A stretch of 39,724 nt of DNA from M10-OD1-4 sp038061695 (GTDB taxonomy: Bacteria; Patescibacteriota; Minisyncoccia; GWC2-36-17; M10-OD1-4): the NCBI GenBank assembly GCA_038061695.1, contig JBBTYT010000011.1, positions 1 to 39,724 on the forward strand. The letters run 5' to 3'. The notes beneath the pieces are model-generated. The model was not told the DNA's origin. It saw nothing but the letters and a program-made list of their open reading frames with translations, and made no database searches. This document shows, one piece after another, positions 7,248 through 16,092 of the stretch; position 1 is the first letter of the stretch; the number at the start of each line of letters is the position of its first letter. The position numbers were made by a program, and so were the translations under genes.

Positions 7248-10097
7248 ATGTCTACAAAAATAAAAAGAATCAGGAAGAGAAATGGAGAGCTTGCGGATTT
7301 TGATCAGAAGAAAATTTTAATAGCGATCAAGAAGGCTTTTGATGCTTTAAATAGAAGTATAAGTGATAAAGAAGTTGATGATATAGTGGATAATGTTATA
7401 AATAATCTTGAAAAAAGCTTTTCCTTTGAACTTTTGCCGTCAGTTGAAAATGTTCAGGATTTTGTTGAGAAAGAGATAATGAGTCATGGTTTTTATGATG
7501 TGGCAAAGGCTTATATTTTATATCGTTATGAACATACGAAGGAGAGAGAGAAGCAGAAAGAAGAGGTTATAAAAAAGATAGAAGAGAACGATCTTTTTAT
7601 AACAAAAAAATCAGGCGAAAGAGAGAAGTTTTCTGTGAAGAAGCTGGAAAAAACTTTGTCATATGTCATGTCTGGTTATGAGAGTGTTGTAGATTTAAAT
7701 GCAATTGTGAAACAGTGTCGTTCAGAGCTTTATGATGGAATTTCAACAGAGGATATATTTAAGACTTTATTAATGACAACAAGGTCATTTATAGAGCAAG
7801 ATCCCGCTTATTCTTTTATCTCTGCAAACTTGCTTTTAAAGAATATTTATAAGGAAGCTTTAGGAGCTGAAAAATCTGATTTTAAGAATATAGATAAGGT
7901 TTATAAAAAAGCATTTATAAAAAATATAAAAGAAGGAGTTGAGATTGAAAGACTTGATAAAAGGCTTCTTGATTTTGATATTGAGATGTTAAGTCAAAAA
8001 ATAGAACAAAAGAGAGATGAGCTCTTGATGTATCTTGGCGTTCAAACTCTTTATGATAGGTATTTTATTCAAAATCCTGAGACAAAAAAAAGAATAGAGG
8101 CACCACAAACATTATGGATGCGTGTTGCTATGGGTCTTGCAATAAATGAGAAAGATAAAAATGAGAAAGCTATTTTATTTTACGATATAATATCCACATT
8201 AAGATTTATGCCATCAACGCCGACCTTGTTTCATTCAGGAACAGAGCATCCGCAGTTAAGTTCTTGCTATTTAAATACGGTAGAGGATTCTTTGGATCAT
8301 ATATTTAAAACATATTCTGATAATGCCCAGCTTTCTAAATGGTCTGGCGGGATTGGAACTGATTGGACTAATTTGCGCGCAACTGGTGCTTTTATAAAAG
8401 GTACAGGTGTTGAGAGTCAAGGTGTTGTGCCGTTTTTGAAGATCGCAAATGATGTGACGGTTGCTATTAATAGGAGCGGAAGAAGAAGAGGAGCTACTTG
8501 CGCTTATCTTGAGACATGGCATATGGATATTGAAGATTTTTTAGAATTAAGAAAAAATACCGGAGATGAAAGGAGGCGTACTCATGATATGAATACCGCA
8601 AATTGGATCCCGGATATATTTATTAAGCGTGTTAAAGAGGATGGAAGTTGGACGCTTTTTTCACCGGAAGAGACGCCTGATTTGCATCATATTTATGGAA
8701 AAGCTTTTGAAAAAAGATATGAAGAGTATGAAAAAATGGCGGAAAGAGGCAAGATTAAATTAACAAAAAAAATGAAAGCAAGAGATCTATGGAAGAAGAT
8801 GTTGGCTATGCTTTTTGAGACTGGTCATCCATGGATTACATTTAAAGATTCTTCAAATATTCGTTCTCCTCAAGATCATGTTGGGGTAATTCATAATTCA
8901 AATCTATGTACGGAAATTACTTTAAATACATCAGCGGAAGAAACGGCGGTATGTAATTTAGGTTCTGTTAATCTTCCAAAACATATGAAGGACGGGAAGC
9001 TAGATGATGGTATGATAAAAGAGACAGTTACTTTGGCGATGAGAATGCTTGATAATGTTATTGATATAAATTTTTATCCAACTAAGGAAACAGAAAATTC
9101 AAATATGAAGCATCGTCCTGTTGGCTTAGGAGTGATGGGATTTCAGGATGCGTTATATATGATGAATCTTACATTTGATTCTGATGCTTGCATTGAATTT
9201 GCTGATAAGAGTATGGAGATGATATCTTATTATTCAATTTTGGCATCCTCTCAATTAGCTAAAGAGAGGGGTGCTTATCAAACATTTAAGGGTTCAAAGT
9301 GGGATAGAGGTATCTTTCCATTAGATACTTTAGATCTTTTAGAAAAAGAGAGAGGTGTTAAGATAGATGTTTCTAGGGAATCTGTAATGGATTGGGTATC
9401 TCTGAAAAAAGAGGTAAAAAAGAATGGAATGAGAAACTCAAATTGTATGGCGATTGCTCCAACAGCTACAATTTCCAATATCTGTGGATCAGTTCCAACT
9501 GTTGAGCCAATTTACAAAAATATATATGTTAAATCAAATGCTAGCGGAGATTTTATAGTGATAAATCCTTATCTTGTTAATGATTTAAAGAAGTTAAATT
9601 TGTGGGATTATGAAATGCTTGGTAAAATTAAATATAATGATGGAAGCGTAAGAGATATATCGGAGATTCCTAATGAGTTAAAAGAGAGATATAAGGAGGT
9701 TTTTGAGATAGAGTCAGAATGGCTTATTAAATCAGCCGCTTATAGAGGTAAATGGATAGATCAAAGTCAGTCTTTGAATATATACTTTAGAAGTTCGTCC
9801 GGTCAAAGATTGAGTGAGGTTTATCTTTACGCATGGGAGATGGGGCTTAAGACAACTTATTATTTAAGAACGCTTGCAATTTCTCAAGTTGAAAAGTCAA
9901 CGATTAGTACTGAGAAGTTTGGCTCAACGCACATTAGAAATGCATCGGTAAATTTACAAAAAAAAGAAAAGGTTGTTAAGAGCCCTATTAAAGAAGCTCT
10001 AAAGGCTCAATTTGCTGTTAGTAAAAATATTTTAATTGATGTTAAAAAACCAAAACTTTGCAAGGTATTGGACCCGGATTGTGAAGCTTGCCAGTAA
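7248..10097 (+). CDS. nrdA: Ribonucleoside-diphosphate reductase, class I alpha subunit
   Basis: A 949-aa catalytic subunit that reduces ribonucleotides to deoxyribonucleotides. Two ATP-cone regions open the protein (about residues 1-95 and 112-205), so it has one more allosteric module than E. coli NrdA. The catalytic barrel follows. Redox cysteines are Cys340 (SSCYLNT) and Cys569 (AVCNLGS). The thiyl-radical residue is Cys554 in SNLCTEI, with Asn552 and Glu556 as partners. The Tyr-Tyr pair of the radical path is in KTTYYLRTLA. The C-terminal tail ends LDPDCEACQ, a CxxC shuttle pair for thioredoxin or glutaredoxin. The beta subunit begins 27 bp later. No clear NrdR box was found in the 109-bp upstream gap. 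Confidence 0.97.
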   Translation: MSTKIKRIRKRNGELADFDQKKILIAIKKAFDALNRSISDKEVDDIVDNVINNLEKSFSFELLPSVENVQDFVEKEIMSHGFYDVAKAYILYRYEHTKEREKQKEEVIKKIEENDLFITKKSGEREKFSVKKLEKTLSYVMSGYESVVDLNAIVKQCRSELYDGISTEDIFKTLLMTTRSFIEQDPAYSFISANLLLKNIYKEALGAEKSDFKNIDKVYKKAFIKNIKEGVEIERLDKRLLDFDIEMLSQKIEQKRDELLMYLGVQTLYDRYFIQNPETKKRIEAPQTLWMRVAMGLAINEKDKNEKAILFYDIISTLRFMPSTPTLFHSGTEHPQLSSCYLNTVEDSLDHIFKTYSDNAQLSKWSGGIGTDWTNLRATGAFIKGTGVESQGVVPFLKIANDVTVAINRSGRRRGATCAYLETWHMDIEDFLELRKNTGDERRRTHDMNTANWIPDIFIKRVKEDGSWTLFSPEETPDLHHIYGKAFEKRYEEYEKMAERGKIKLTKKMKARDLWKKMLAMLFETGHPWITFKDSSNIRSPQDHVGVIHNSNLCTEITLNTSAEETAVCNLGSVNLPKHMKDGKLDDGMIKETVTLAMRMLDNVIDINFYPTKETENSNMKHRPVGLGVMGFQDALYMMNLTFDSDACIEFADKSMEMISYYSILASSQLAKERGAYQTFKGSKWDRGIFPLDTLDLLEKERGVKIDVSRESVMDWVSLKKEVKKNGMRNSNCMAIAPTATISNICGSVPTVEPIYKNIYVKSNASGDFIVINPYLVNDLKKLNLWDYEMLGKIKYNDGSVRDISEIPNELKERYKEVFEIESEWLIKSAAYRGKWIDQSQSLNIYFRSSSGQRLSEVYLYAWEMGLKTTYYLRTLAISQVEKSTISTEKFGSTHIRNASVNLQKKEKVVKSPIKEALKAQFAVSKNILIDVKKPKLCKVLDPDCEACQ

Positions 10098-10124
10098 AAC
10101 TTTAATTAATGTAATTTAAAATAA

Positions 10125-11159
10125 ATGCCTATTAAGAAGACAAAAGAAAAAGTTGATATAAATAAGAGAAGAATCATAAATGGAAAAGATGCCGATGTGA
10201 TGCAACTCTATCCAATGAAGCATATTTTTGCATGGGACGCTTATCTTGCCGGTAATGCAAATCATTGGTTGCCGACAGAGATAGGAATGCAAAAAGATAT
10301 TGAGCAGTGGAAATCAACATTTGTCTTATCTCAAGATGAAAGAAAGGCCTTTAAGACTGTCTTAGGATTTTTTACAACAGCAGACTCAATAGCGGCAAAT
10401 AATGTTGTTTTGGCACTATATAAACATATATCATCTCCGGAATGCAGAATGTATATTTTGAGACAAGCGTATGAGGAGGCTATACATACACACTCATATC
10501 AATATATAGTGGAGTCGCTTGCTCTAGATGAAGGGGAGATATTCAATATGTATAGAGAAGTGGATGCTATCTACGATAAGGATTCTTTTATTCTATCTTT
10601 TAATGAGGGGATTTTTTCTTCTGATTTTAAGACAGGAACATTTGAAAACGATCAGAAGTTTCTGGAGAATATTATAGTTTTTTCAATTATTCTTGAGGGA
10701 ATATTCTTCTATAGTTCATTTGCTGTTATGTTTGGATTTCAAAGACAGAATAAAATGGTTGGCTCAGCAGAGCAGATCCAATATATTATGCGTGACGAAT
10801 CGCAACATCTTAATTTCGGGATAAATATGATAAATTCTATAAAAGAAGAGCAACCTGAGCTTTGGACAAAGGCTTTTCAAGAAAAGATGATTAAGTTGAT
10901 AAGAGAGGGCGCTGAACTTGAAATAAAATTCGCTCAGGAGGTTTTTCCTAAAGGTATTTTCGGTATGAATGCTGAAAATTTTAGGCAGTATATTGAACAT
11001 ATAGCTGATAGAAGACTTCAAAGAATAGCCTTGCCAGAGCAATATAATACGCCAAATCCATTTCCTTGGATGTCAGAAGCGATTGATTTAAGTAAGGAAA
11101 AGAATTTCTTTGAAACCAGAGTTACAGAATATAAGACAGGGGGAGCTTTAGATTGGTAA
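10125..11159 (+). CDS. nrdB: Ribonucleoside-diphosphate reductase, class I beta subunit
   Basis: A 344-aa radical-generating subunit with the ferritin-like four-helix fold. Metal ligands visible are Asp87 (TADSIAANN), Glu118 and His121 (YEEAIHTHSY), the Glu of the LEGIFFYS helix, and Glu and His in RDESQHLNFG. Tyr125, four residues after His121, matches the radical tyrosine of E. coli NrdB, so a tyrosyl-radical enzyme is expected rather than a Phe or Leu variant. It pairs with the alpha subunit just upstream and is probably cotranscribed. The metal type (diiron or dimanganese) cannot be read from sequence; no nrdI is present in the window. Confidence 0.96.
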   Translation: MPIKKTKEKVDINKRRIINGKDADVMQLYPMKHIFAWDAYLAGNANHWLPTEIGMQKDIEQWKSTFVLSQDERKAFKTVLGFFTTADSIAANNVVLALYKHISSPECRMYILRQAYEEAIHTHSYQYIVESLALDEGEIFNMYREVDAIYDKDSFILSFNEGIFSSDFKTGTFENDQKFLENIIVFSIILEGIFFYSSFAVMFGFQRQNKMVGSAEQIQYIMRDESQHLNFGINMINSIKEEQPELWTKAFQEKMIKLIREGAELEIKFAQEVFPKGIFGMNAENFRQYIEHIADRRLQRIALPEQYNTPNPFPWMSEAIDLSKEKNFFETRVTEYKTGGALDW

Positions 11160-11196
11160 CCATTAAGTATAGCTGTGGATTAAATTCTCTTTTTGC

Positions 11197-11225
11197 TTGT
11201 TAAACTTTTTTATTGGTAGTATAAT
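11197..11225 (+). promoter_or_regulatory. Candidate promoter of pilus cluster A
   Basis: TTGTTA (11197-11202), a 17-bp spacer and a perfect TATAAT (11220-11225) place a start near 11232, leaving an AT-rich leader of about 87 nt before the REC gene at 11319. It is the best promoter-like site ahead of cluster A. Confidence 0.55.
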
Positions 11226-11318
11226 AATCTTGAGAAACGAAAAGTGTAAAAATTATAAATATTTCTTATATTATTAAGTGATTTGCGTTTTTCACTTTAA
11301 ACTCTTAACTTACTGTAA

Positions 11319-11699
11319 ATGGCAAAAGGAAAATATAAGGTCTTAGTGGTAGAAGATGAAGTTACTTTAAATCAAGTATATAAAAATAAGTTGGAATCTT
11401 TAGGTTATGAAGTGATGACTGCTTACGATGGAGAGGAGGCTTTAGAGAAGGTGAGAGCATTTATTCCAGATGTCGTTTTGTTGGATTTAATGCTTCCAAA
11501 AAAAAGCGGATATGAGGTATTGACTGATATTAAGAAAGATGAGAAAATAAGTAATATTCCAGTAATGATATTATCTAATCTTGGTCAAGATGATGATATA
11601 AAAAAAGGGATGGATTTGGGAGCTATAGATTTTGTGGTAAAAAGCGATATAAGGTTAGCTGATTTAATGAGAAAAATTGAAGCTATTTTTAAAAATTAA
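11319..11699 (+). CDS. Stand-alone response regulator receiver (CheY/PilH-like), cluster A
   Basis: A 126-aa single REC domain with no output domain. The acidic pair is Glu12/Asp13 (VVEDE), the phosphoacceptor is Asp56 (LLDLMLP), the switch Ser is Ser86 (ILSN) and the conserved Lys is Lys108 (VVKSD), so it should be phosphorylatable. It is the first gene of pilus cluster A, ahead of a pilin, PilB and PilC, so it likely transmits a phosphorylation signal to the pilus machine by protein contact. A paralogous REC gene starts cluster B at 29273. The partner kinase may be the one at 25890, which has no output gene other than REC proteins nearby; this pairing is inferred. Confidence 0.93.
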   Translation: MAKGKYKVLVVEDEVTLNQVYKNKLESLGYEVMTAYDGEEALEKVRAFIPDVVLLDLMLPKKSGYEVLTDIKKDEKISNIPVMILSNLGQDDDIKKGMDLGAIDFVVKSDIRLADLMRKIEAIFKN

Positions 11700-11737
11700 T
11701 TAAATAAATAAAATATTAATCATTTAAAGTGAATTTT

Positions 11738-12331
11738 ATGCAAAGTAAAAAATTGAAAAGAGGTTTCACATTGCTGGAGCTTTTAGTCGTAATTGCGATA
11801 ATCGCTATTTTATCTGTCGTTGTTGTATTCTTTATTGATCCGGTTGAGATATTAAAGAAAAGTCGTGATGTTCAAAGAATCTCTGATTTGACAACTCTTA
11901 AAACTGCAACAGCAATATATTTACAAGATAATGCATCTAATTCGCTAGGAGCTACGGTTGCTTGTGGAACAACAGGTACTGTATATACAGATGCTGCCTC
12001 TACAGTTATTAGAGCTTCAGTTTCATCTACTTGGAATTATGTTGATGAATTTTCAGCCACGACTACAAATGCCGGATTAGCTGCAAATTTTATCCCAGTA
12101 AATTATCAAGGTGTAAGCAGTGGTGCTCCGATATCTAACTTACCGCTTGATCCTGTAAATAATACTACTTATTATTACAGATATGGATGCTGGGCAAATA
12201 ATGCTTTTGAGTTTGATACAAACTTTGAATCTACTGCCTATACTGTAACAGATGATAGAAGATCTAAAGATGGAGGAAATAACGCAACTCGTTATGAGGT
12301 TGGAACAGATCTTAGGGTAATGGGTCTATAA
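11738..12331 (+). CDS. Type IV pilin / GspG-like pseudopilin, likely main pilin of cluster A
   Basis: A 197-aa prepilin. After a short basic leader (MQSKKLKRG) comes the peptidase site G^FTLLELLVVIAIIAIL with Glu at +5, then the N-terminal helix. The stretch after the helix (DPVEILKKSRDVQRISDLTTLKTA) is typical of GspG-like subunits. The C-terminal part holds two Cys (about residues 69 and 149) that could close a loop. I chose the ATG at 11738; a GTG at 11729 would add three residues. It sits between the REC gene and PilB and is followed by a strong terminator, so it can be made in larger amounts than the downstream genes, as expected for a major subunit. Cluster B has no counterpart here. 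Confidence 0.9.
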   Translation: MQSKKLKRGFTLLELLVVIAIIAILSVVVVFFIDPVEILKKSRDVQRISDLTTLKTATAIYLQDNASNSLGATVACGTTGTVYTDAASTVIRASVSSTWNYVDEFSATTTNAGLAANFIPVNYQGVSSGAPISNLPLDPVNNTTYYYRYGCWANNAFEFDTNFESTAYTVTDDRRSKDGGNNATRYEVGTDLRVMGL

Positions 12332-12371
12332 TTTCTCTATAATTTCTTGTAATTTATTTGAAGTTGTATTT

Positions 12372-12411
12372 TAAAAATAAAAATCCCCAGAGATGGGGAT
12401 TTTTATTTTTA
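12372..12411. terminator. Strong bidirectional hairpin terminator after the pilin gene
   Basis: Arms at 12372-12388 and 12395-12411 are perfectly complementary over 17 bp around a 6-nt loop. The core is CCCC/GGGG flanked by A-run and T-run arms, so it terminates in either direction. It probably limits read-through from the pilin gene into the assembly genes. Confidence 0.9.
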
Positions 12412-12417
12412 AAGTTA

Positions 12418-12447
12418 TTGAGTAGCAGGTCTAATATGTGATATAAT
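12418..12447 (+). promoter_or_regulatory. Promoter giving a probable leaderless mRNA for the 12454 gene
   Basis: TTGAGT (12418-12423), an 18-bp spacer, and an extended -10 (TGA before TATAAT at 12442-12447). The expected start, about 7 nt past the -10, is 12454, which is the A of the ATG. The transcript would have no leader. It restarts transcription right after the terminator. Confidence 0.7.
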
Positions 12448-12453
12448 AAAAAA

Positions 12454-13062
12454 ATGGATTTTCTTTTATTTAATAAAATAATTTCATCTCTAACTTTCAT
12501 CGGCAGTTTGTCTGTCGTAGCTTTTTTATCTATCTATTTAATAAAAGAAAAGTTAAATGAAAAAATATTAAAGAGAGTGCTTATTGGAATATTAATTTTT
12601 TTTGCAACGGTTATTTCTTTAAAATCATATCTTCAGTATGTTGCATGGAAGGCAGATGCTTTTGCAAGATATTTCCTGCCGCCGCATACTGATATAGCCT
12701 ATTTTTTCCAATACGTTTTCTTTCATTTTCTAGCAGAAAGATTAATAGCTTTTATTTTCGGGCTCTTTATATTAATGTTATTTTTATTGATAGAAAGGTT
12801 TTATAAAAAAGATGTTATATCAAGAAATGATAAATATATTTTCTTTATTTTTTCAATTTTAGTTGGTTGGCCAAATTTTCTTATCTATTTAGGAGTAATC
12901 TTTTTTCTATCATTTATATATATGATTGTTGTAGCAATTATTAAAAAAGATTTTAAACAAGTTATAAGTTTAACTTATTTTTGGCCCATATCAGCATTTT
13001 TAACATTGTTGTTTGGCGAATATTTGGCAAAGATGCTTAATTTATATATGTTAACTATTTAA
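12454..13062 (+). CDS. Polytopic membrane protein of unknown function in pilus cluster A
   Basis: A 202-aa very hydrophobic protein with about five membrane helices (near residues 5-28, 36-58, 82-112, 124-165 as two, and 170-195). A short charged loop follows helix 2 (VAWKADAFARYFLPPHTD). I see no catalytic motif; in particular it lacks the aspartates of prepilin peptidases. It lies between the pilin terminator and pilB, with its own promoter at 12418, and reads into pilB after 30 bp. Position suggests a part or helper of the pilus machine, but function is unknown. No similar gene is in cluster B. Confidence 0.75.
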   Translation: MDFLLFNKIISSLTFIGSLSVVAFLSIYLIKEKLNEKILKRVLIGILIFFATVISLKSYLQYVAWKADAFARYFLPPHTDIAYFFQYVFFHFLAERLIAFIFGLFILMLFLLIERFYKKDVISRNDKYIFFIFSILVGWPNFLIYLGVIFFLSFIYMIVVAIIKKDFKQVISLTYFWPISAFLTLLFGEYLAKMLNLYMLTI

Positions 13063-13092
13063 TATCCCAAGGATAGTTTTAACTTGTTTTTT

Positions 13093-14802
13093 ATGCATAT
13101 TAGCGAATATAATTTAAAAAAAATTCTTTTGGAATCAGGCATTGTTAATGATGCTCAATTTGAAAGTGCAATGTTGGAGTCTAAGAGAGGCGGGACGGAT
13201 ATAGGAAAAATACTTTTAAGCAAGAACATTATCACAGAGCAGTTTTTATCTGAGATATTGGGGGAATTTTTTAATGTAGAGACTGTAGATTTAACAAAGC
13301 AGAGGATAGATAAGAAATTGTTATCTCTTCTGCCGGAATCATTTTCTAAGGCTAAAGGCGTTGTTGTTTTTGAATTAGATGAAAAAAATAAAATAGCAAA
13401 GATTGCTATGGAAGACCCAGCTGATCTTGAGACCATTGGTATCATTGCTTCTAAATTAAATATTGATGTTGTTCCGTATCTTGTAACTCATTCTGGGATT
13501 AAATCTGTATTTAAAGAATACAAAAAAGATATACGCAAGGAGTTTAGAAATATAATAGAAGCATCTGTTAATGGAGCACTAAGTTCAGGAGTAGAAAAAG
13601 AGGATTTAAAAAAAATGACAGAGTTTGTGCCTATTATTAAAATCGTGGATTCAATTTTAGAATATGCTGTTGTTGCTAATGCATCTGATATACATATAGA
13701 AAGAGGAGAGGAAGATATTTTAGTAAGATATAGGATAGATGGTATTTTAAAGGATATTACAACTTTGCCGAAGGAATTACACGATGCTTTAGTGGCGAGA
13801 ATAAAAATATTATCATCTTTACAGATAGATATTCATTACACTCCGCAAGACGGGAGGTTTAGGTTTAATTTTGAAGAGGAGAAAATAGATATAAGAGTTT
13901 CTATTATGCCAACTTTTTACGGAGAGAAAGTTGTTATGCGTATTTTAAGAGGCGCGGCATCTCCTTTGTCTTTTTCCGATCTTGGTATGTCAGGTGAGAT
14001 AGTAAAAAAGGTTGAGCAAAGTTTAAAGAAAACATTCGGAATGATTTTAATTACTGGACCAACTGGTTCTGGTAAGACTACAACATTATATTCAATGTTG
14101 CATATATTAAATACGTCAGATATATCTATTGCCACTATAGAGGATCCAATAGAATATGATGTCGCAAGAATTAATCAGACCCAAGTTAATGTAAAAGCAG
14201 GAATCACATTTGCGAATGGTTTAAAATCTCTTATGAGGCAAAACCCTGATATTATTATGGTTGGAGAAATTCGTGATAATGAAACAGTCGGTATAGCGCT
14301 CAATGCTGCAATGACAGGACATCTAGTGCTTTCTACCTTACATACTAATGACGCGCCGACAACTATACCGAGAATTCTAGATATGGGCGGGGAACCATTT
14401 TTAATAGCAAGCACACTAAATGTTATTATTGCGCAACGCTTAGTAAGAAAGATATGCACAAGCTGTATATCAAGCATTGCGCTTTCTGATGATATTAAAA
14501 AGTCTATAGAATCCCAACTTAAATTTAGGGGGAAAAAAAATCCTGTTATGCCAAGTCAATTATATATTGGAATGGGATGTGGTACTTGCGGTCAGACTGG
14601 TTATCACGGACAGATAGGTATTTTTGAAGTAATGGAGGCGACACCAAAAATAAGGAAATTGATTAGCGAGGCTGTTTCAAAAGATTCTTTAAAAGATGCC
14701 GCCAGAGAAGATGGTATGACATCTATGTTTGAGGATGGTTTGAAAAAAGTTGAGAGGGGAATAACAACAATAGAAGAAGTTATGAGAGTAACGGCCGAGT
14801 AG
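13093..14802 (+). CDS. pilB: Type IV pilus extension ATPase PilB (GspE family), cluster A
   Basis: A 569-aa assembly ATPase. An N-terminal MshEN/GspE-N domain (about residues 1-150) precedes the N2 domain (DIHIERGEE) and the RecA-like motor. Walker A GPTGSGKT is at 322-329, the Asp box is TIEDPIEY, Walker B is IIMVGEIRD, and the His box is STLHTND. The zinc four-cysteine site is complete: Cys455/Cys458 and Cys496/Cys499. It powers polymerisation of pilins from the membrane. I chose the ATG at 13093 over a TTG at 13084. The paralogue at 29680 has lost this four-cysteine set. The pilC partner follows after a 76-bp gap. Confidence 0.96.
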   Translation: MHISEYNLKKILLESGIVNDAQFESAMLESKRGGTDIGKILLSKNIITEQFLSEILGEFFNVETVDLTKQRIDKKLLSLLPESFSKAKGVVVFELDEKNKIAKIAMEDPADLETIGIIASKLNIDVVPYLVTHSGIKSVFKEYKKDIRKEFRNIIEASVNGALSSGVEKEDLKKMTEFVPIIKIVDSILEYAVVANASDIHIERGEEDILVRYRIDGILKDITTLPKELHDALVARIKILSSLQIDIHYTPQDGRFRFNFEEEKIDIRVSIMPTFYGEKVVMRILRGAASPLSFSDLGMSGEIVKKVEQSLKKTFGMILITGPTGSGKTTTLYSMLHILNTSDISIATIEDPIEYDVARINQTQVNVKAGITFANGLKSLMRQNPDIIMVGEIRDNETVGIALNAAMTGHLVLSTLHTNDAPTTIPRILDMGGEPFLIASTLNVIIAQRLVRKICTSCISSIALSDDIKKSIESQLKFRGKKNPVMPSQLYIGMGCGTCGQTGYHGQIGIFEVMEATPKIRKLISEAVSKDSLKDAAREDGMTSMFEDGLKKVERGITTIEEVMRVTAE

Positions 14803-14805
14803 CTT

Positions 14806-14849
14806 TTAGATTATAGGTACTAGTTGATAGTCTAATATCTATAATCTAA
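14806..14849. repeat. 11-bp perfect inverted repeat between pilB and pilC, cluster A
   Basis: TTAGATTATAG (14806-14816) and CTATAATCTAA (14839-14849) flank a 22-nt centre. A TATAAT at 14852-14857 follows, 22 nt before the pilC ATG. It may be an operator-like site or a weak attenuator. The arm resembles the TTAGGTTATAG piece near 22069. Confidence 0.6.
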
Positions 14850-14878
14850 CATATAATAATTAGAAATTAACAAAAAAT

Positions 14879-16090
14879 ATGAAATATGATTTTTTAGCAT
14901 CTACTAAAGATGGTAAAATAAGAGATGGTGATTATGAGGCTGTAGACAAAGAGGGAGTTTTGGCTTATCTTGCAAGTCAGACTTTAACACCAATATCCAT
15001 TAAAGAGAGAAAAAGATCCAGATTAAATATTGGTAGTATAACTATTTTTTCCACATTATCAATAGTAGATAAAATGTTGATATCAAGAAATCTTTCCTCA
15101 ATGATATCTTCAGGAGTTGATATATTGGAAGCGGTAGATATTTTATATGAAGATGCAGAGAAGCCAACATTAAGAAAAATATTTTCAACTATAAAGTTTG
15201 ATTTGGAGAAGGGACTTCCACTTTCATCAGCATTTGCGAAGTATCCAAAGTTTTTTTCAGATGCTTATATCAATACGATTAAGTCGGGAGAGGAGTCAGG
15301 AACATTAGAAAAGACATTTAAAGATTTAGAGCTTCAGCTAAAAAAAGAAAACGAGCTTTTTAAAAAGATAAGATCGGCTATTGCTTACCCAATACTCTTA
15401 TTAATTGTTTCTTTTTCAATAGTGATTTTATTGATTATATTTGTTCTCCCTAAGTTAACTAAAGTATTTACACAATCTGGAGTTAAATTACCTGTGCCAA
15501 CTCAAATATTGTTAAATATAAGTAGTTTTATTTCAAGTAATTGGTTTTTAATTCTTTTATTTTTTATTATATCTTTTATTGTCGTTAAGATTTTTAAAAA
15601 AACAAGGATCGGAAAGATAATTATATATAATTTAATATCTCATATACCATTATTAGGCATACTAGTCAAGAAGGTTATTTTAAGTAGATTAGCCAGGATT
15701 TTATCAGCCTTATTAAAATCAGGTACTCCAATCGTAAGATCTTTAAAAATATCTGCTGATGCTTCGGCAAATATTCTTTACAAAGAGGCATTAAATAATA
15801 TAGCTGAAAAAGAAATATCAAAAGGAGCTACGCTCGGCGGTTCTTTGAGGCATAGACCGGAACTTTTTCCAAGAATGTTTGTGAGTTTAGTATCTGTCGG
15901 CGAGAAGACGGGATCTGTTGATAATGTTTTTGAATCTATAGCGGATTTTTATGAAGATGAAGTAGAGGAGTCTTTAAAATCGTTAGTTTCTGTTTTGGAG
16001 CCATTACTTTTAATTATTATGGGTTTTATAGTCGGCTCTATTGCGATATCAGTTATATTGCCAATTTATGGATTAGTAGGTAGTTTTTAG
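14879..16090 (+). CDS. pilC: Type IV pilus inner-membrane platform protein PilC (GspF family), cluster A
   Basis: A 403-aa platform protein. An N-terminal ~60-residue domain (DFLASTKDGKIRDGDYEA) is followed by two GspF repeats (about residues 65-190 and 270-395), each with membrane helices. The first repeat has RNLSSMISSGVDILEAV and the second the matching RLARILSALLKSGTPIVRSL; the end is a hydrophobic helix (LLLIIMGFIVGSIAISVILPIYG). PilC couples PilB motion to pilin extraction from the membrane. It overlaps nothing and is followed after 2 bp by a pseudopilin gene. The paralogue is at 31510. Confidence 0.95.
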   Translation: MKYDFLASTKDGKIRDGDYEAVDKEGVLAYLASQTLTPISIKERKRSRLNIGSITIFSTLSIVDKMLISRNLSSMISSGVDILEAVDILYEDAEKPTLRKIFSTIKFDLEKGLPLSSAFAKYPKFFSDAYINTIKSGEESGTLEKTFKDLELQLKKENELFKKIRSAIAYPILLLIVSFSIVILLIIFVLPKLTKVFTQSGVKLPVPTQILLNISSFISSNWFLILLFFIISFIVVKIFKKTRIGKIIIYNLISHIPLLGILVKKVILSRLARILSALLKSGTPIVRSLKISADASANILYKEALNNIAEKEISKGATLGGSLRHRPELFPRMFVSLVSVGEKTGSVDNVFESIADFYEDEVEESLKSLVSVLEPLLLIIMGFIVGSIAISVILPIYGLVGSF

Positions 16091-16092
16091 AT

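Noticed and set aside
12454..13062. Prepilin peptidase (PilD) in cluster A
   Set aside because: Membrane protein of similar size, but it lacks the catalytic aspartate motifs and zinc cysteines of that family.
14175..14477. 100-aa minus-strand ORF inside pilB
   Set aside because: Shadow of a conserved coding region; the + strand frame holds the Walker B and His box.
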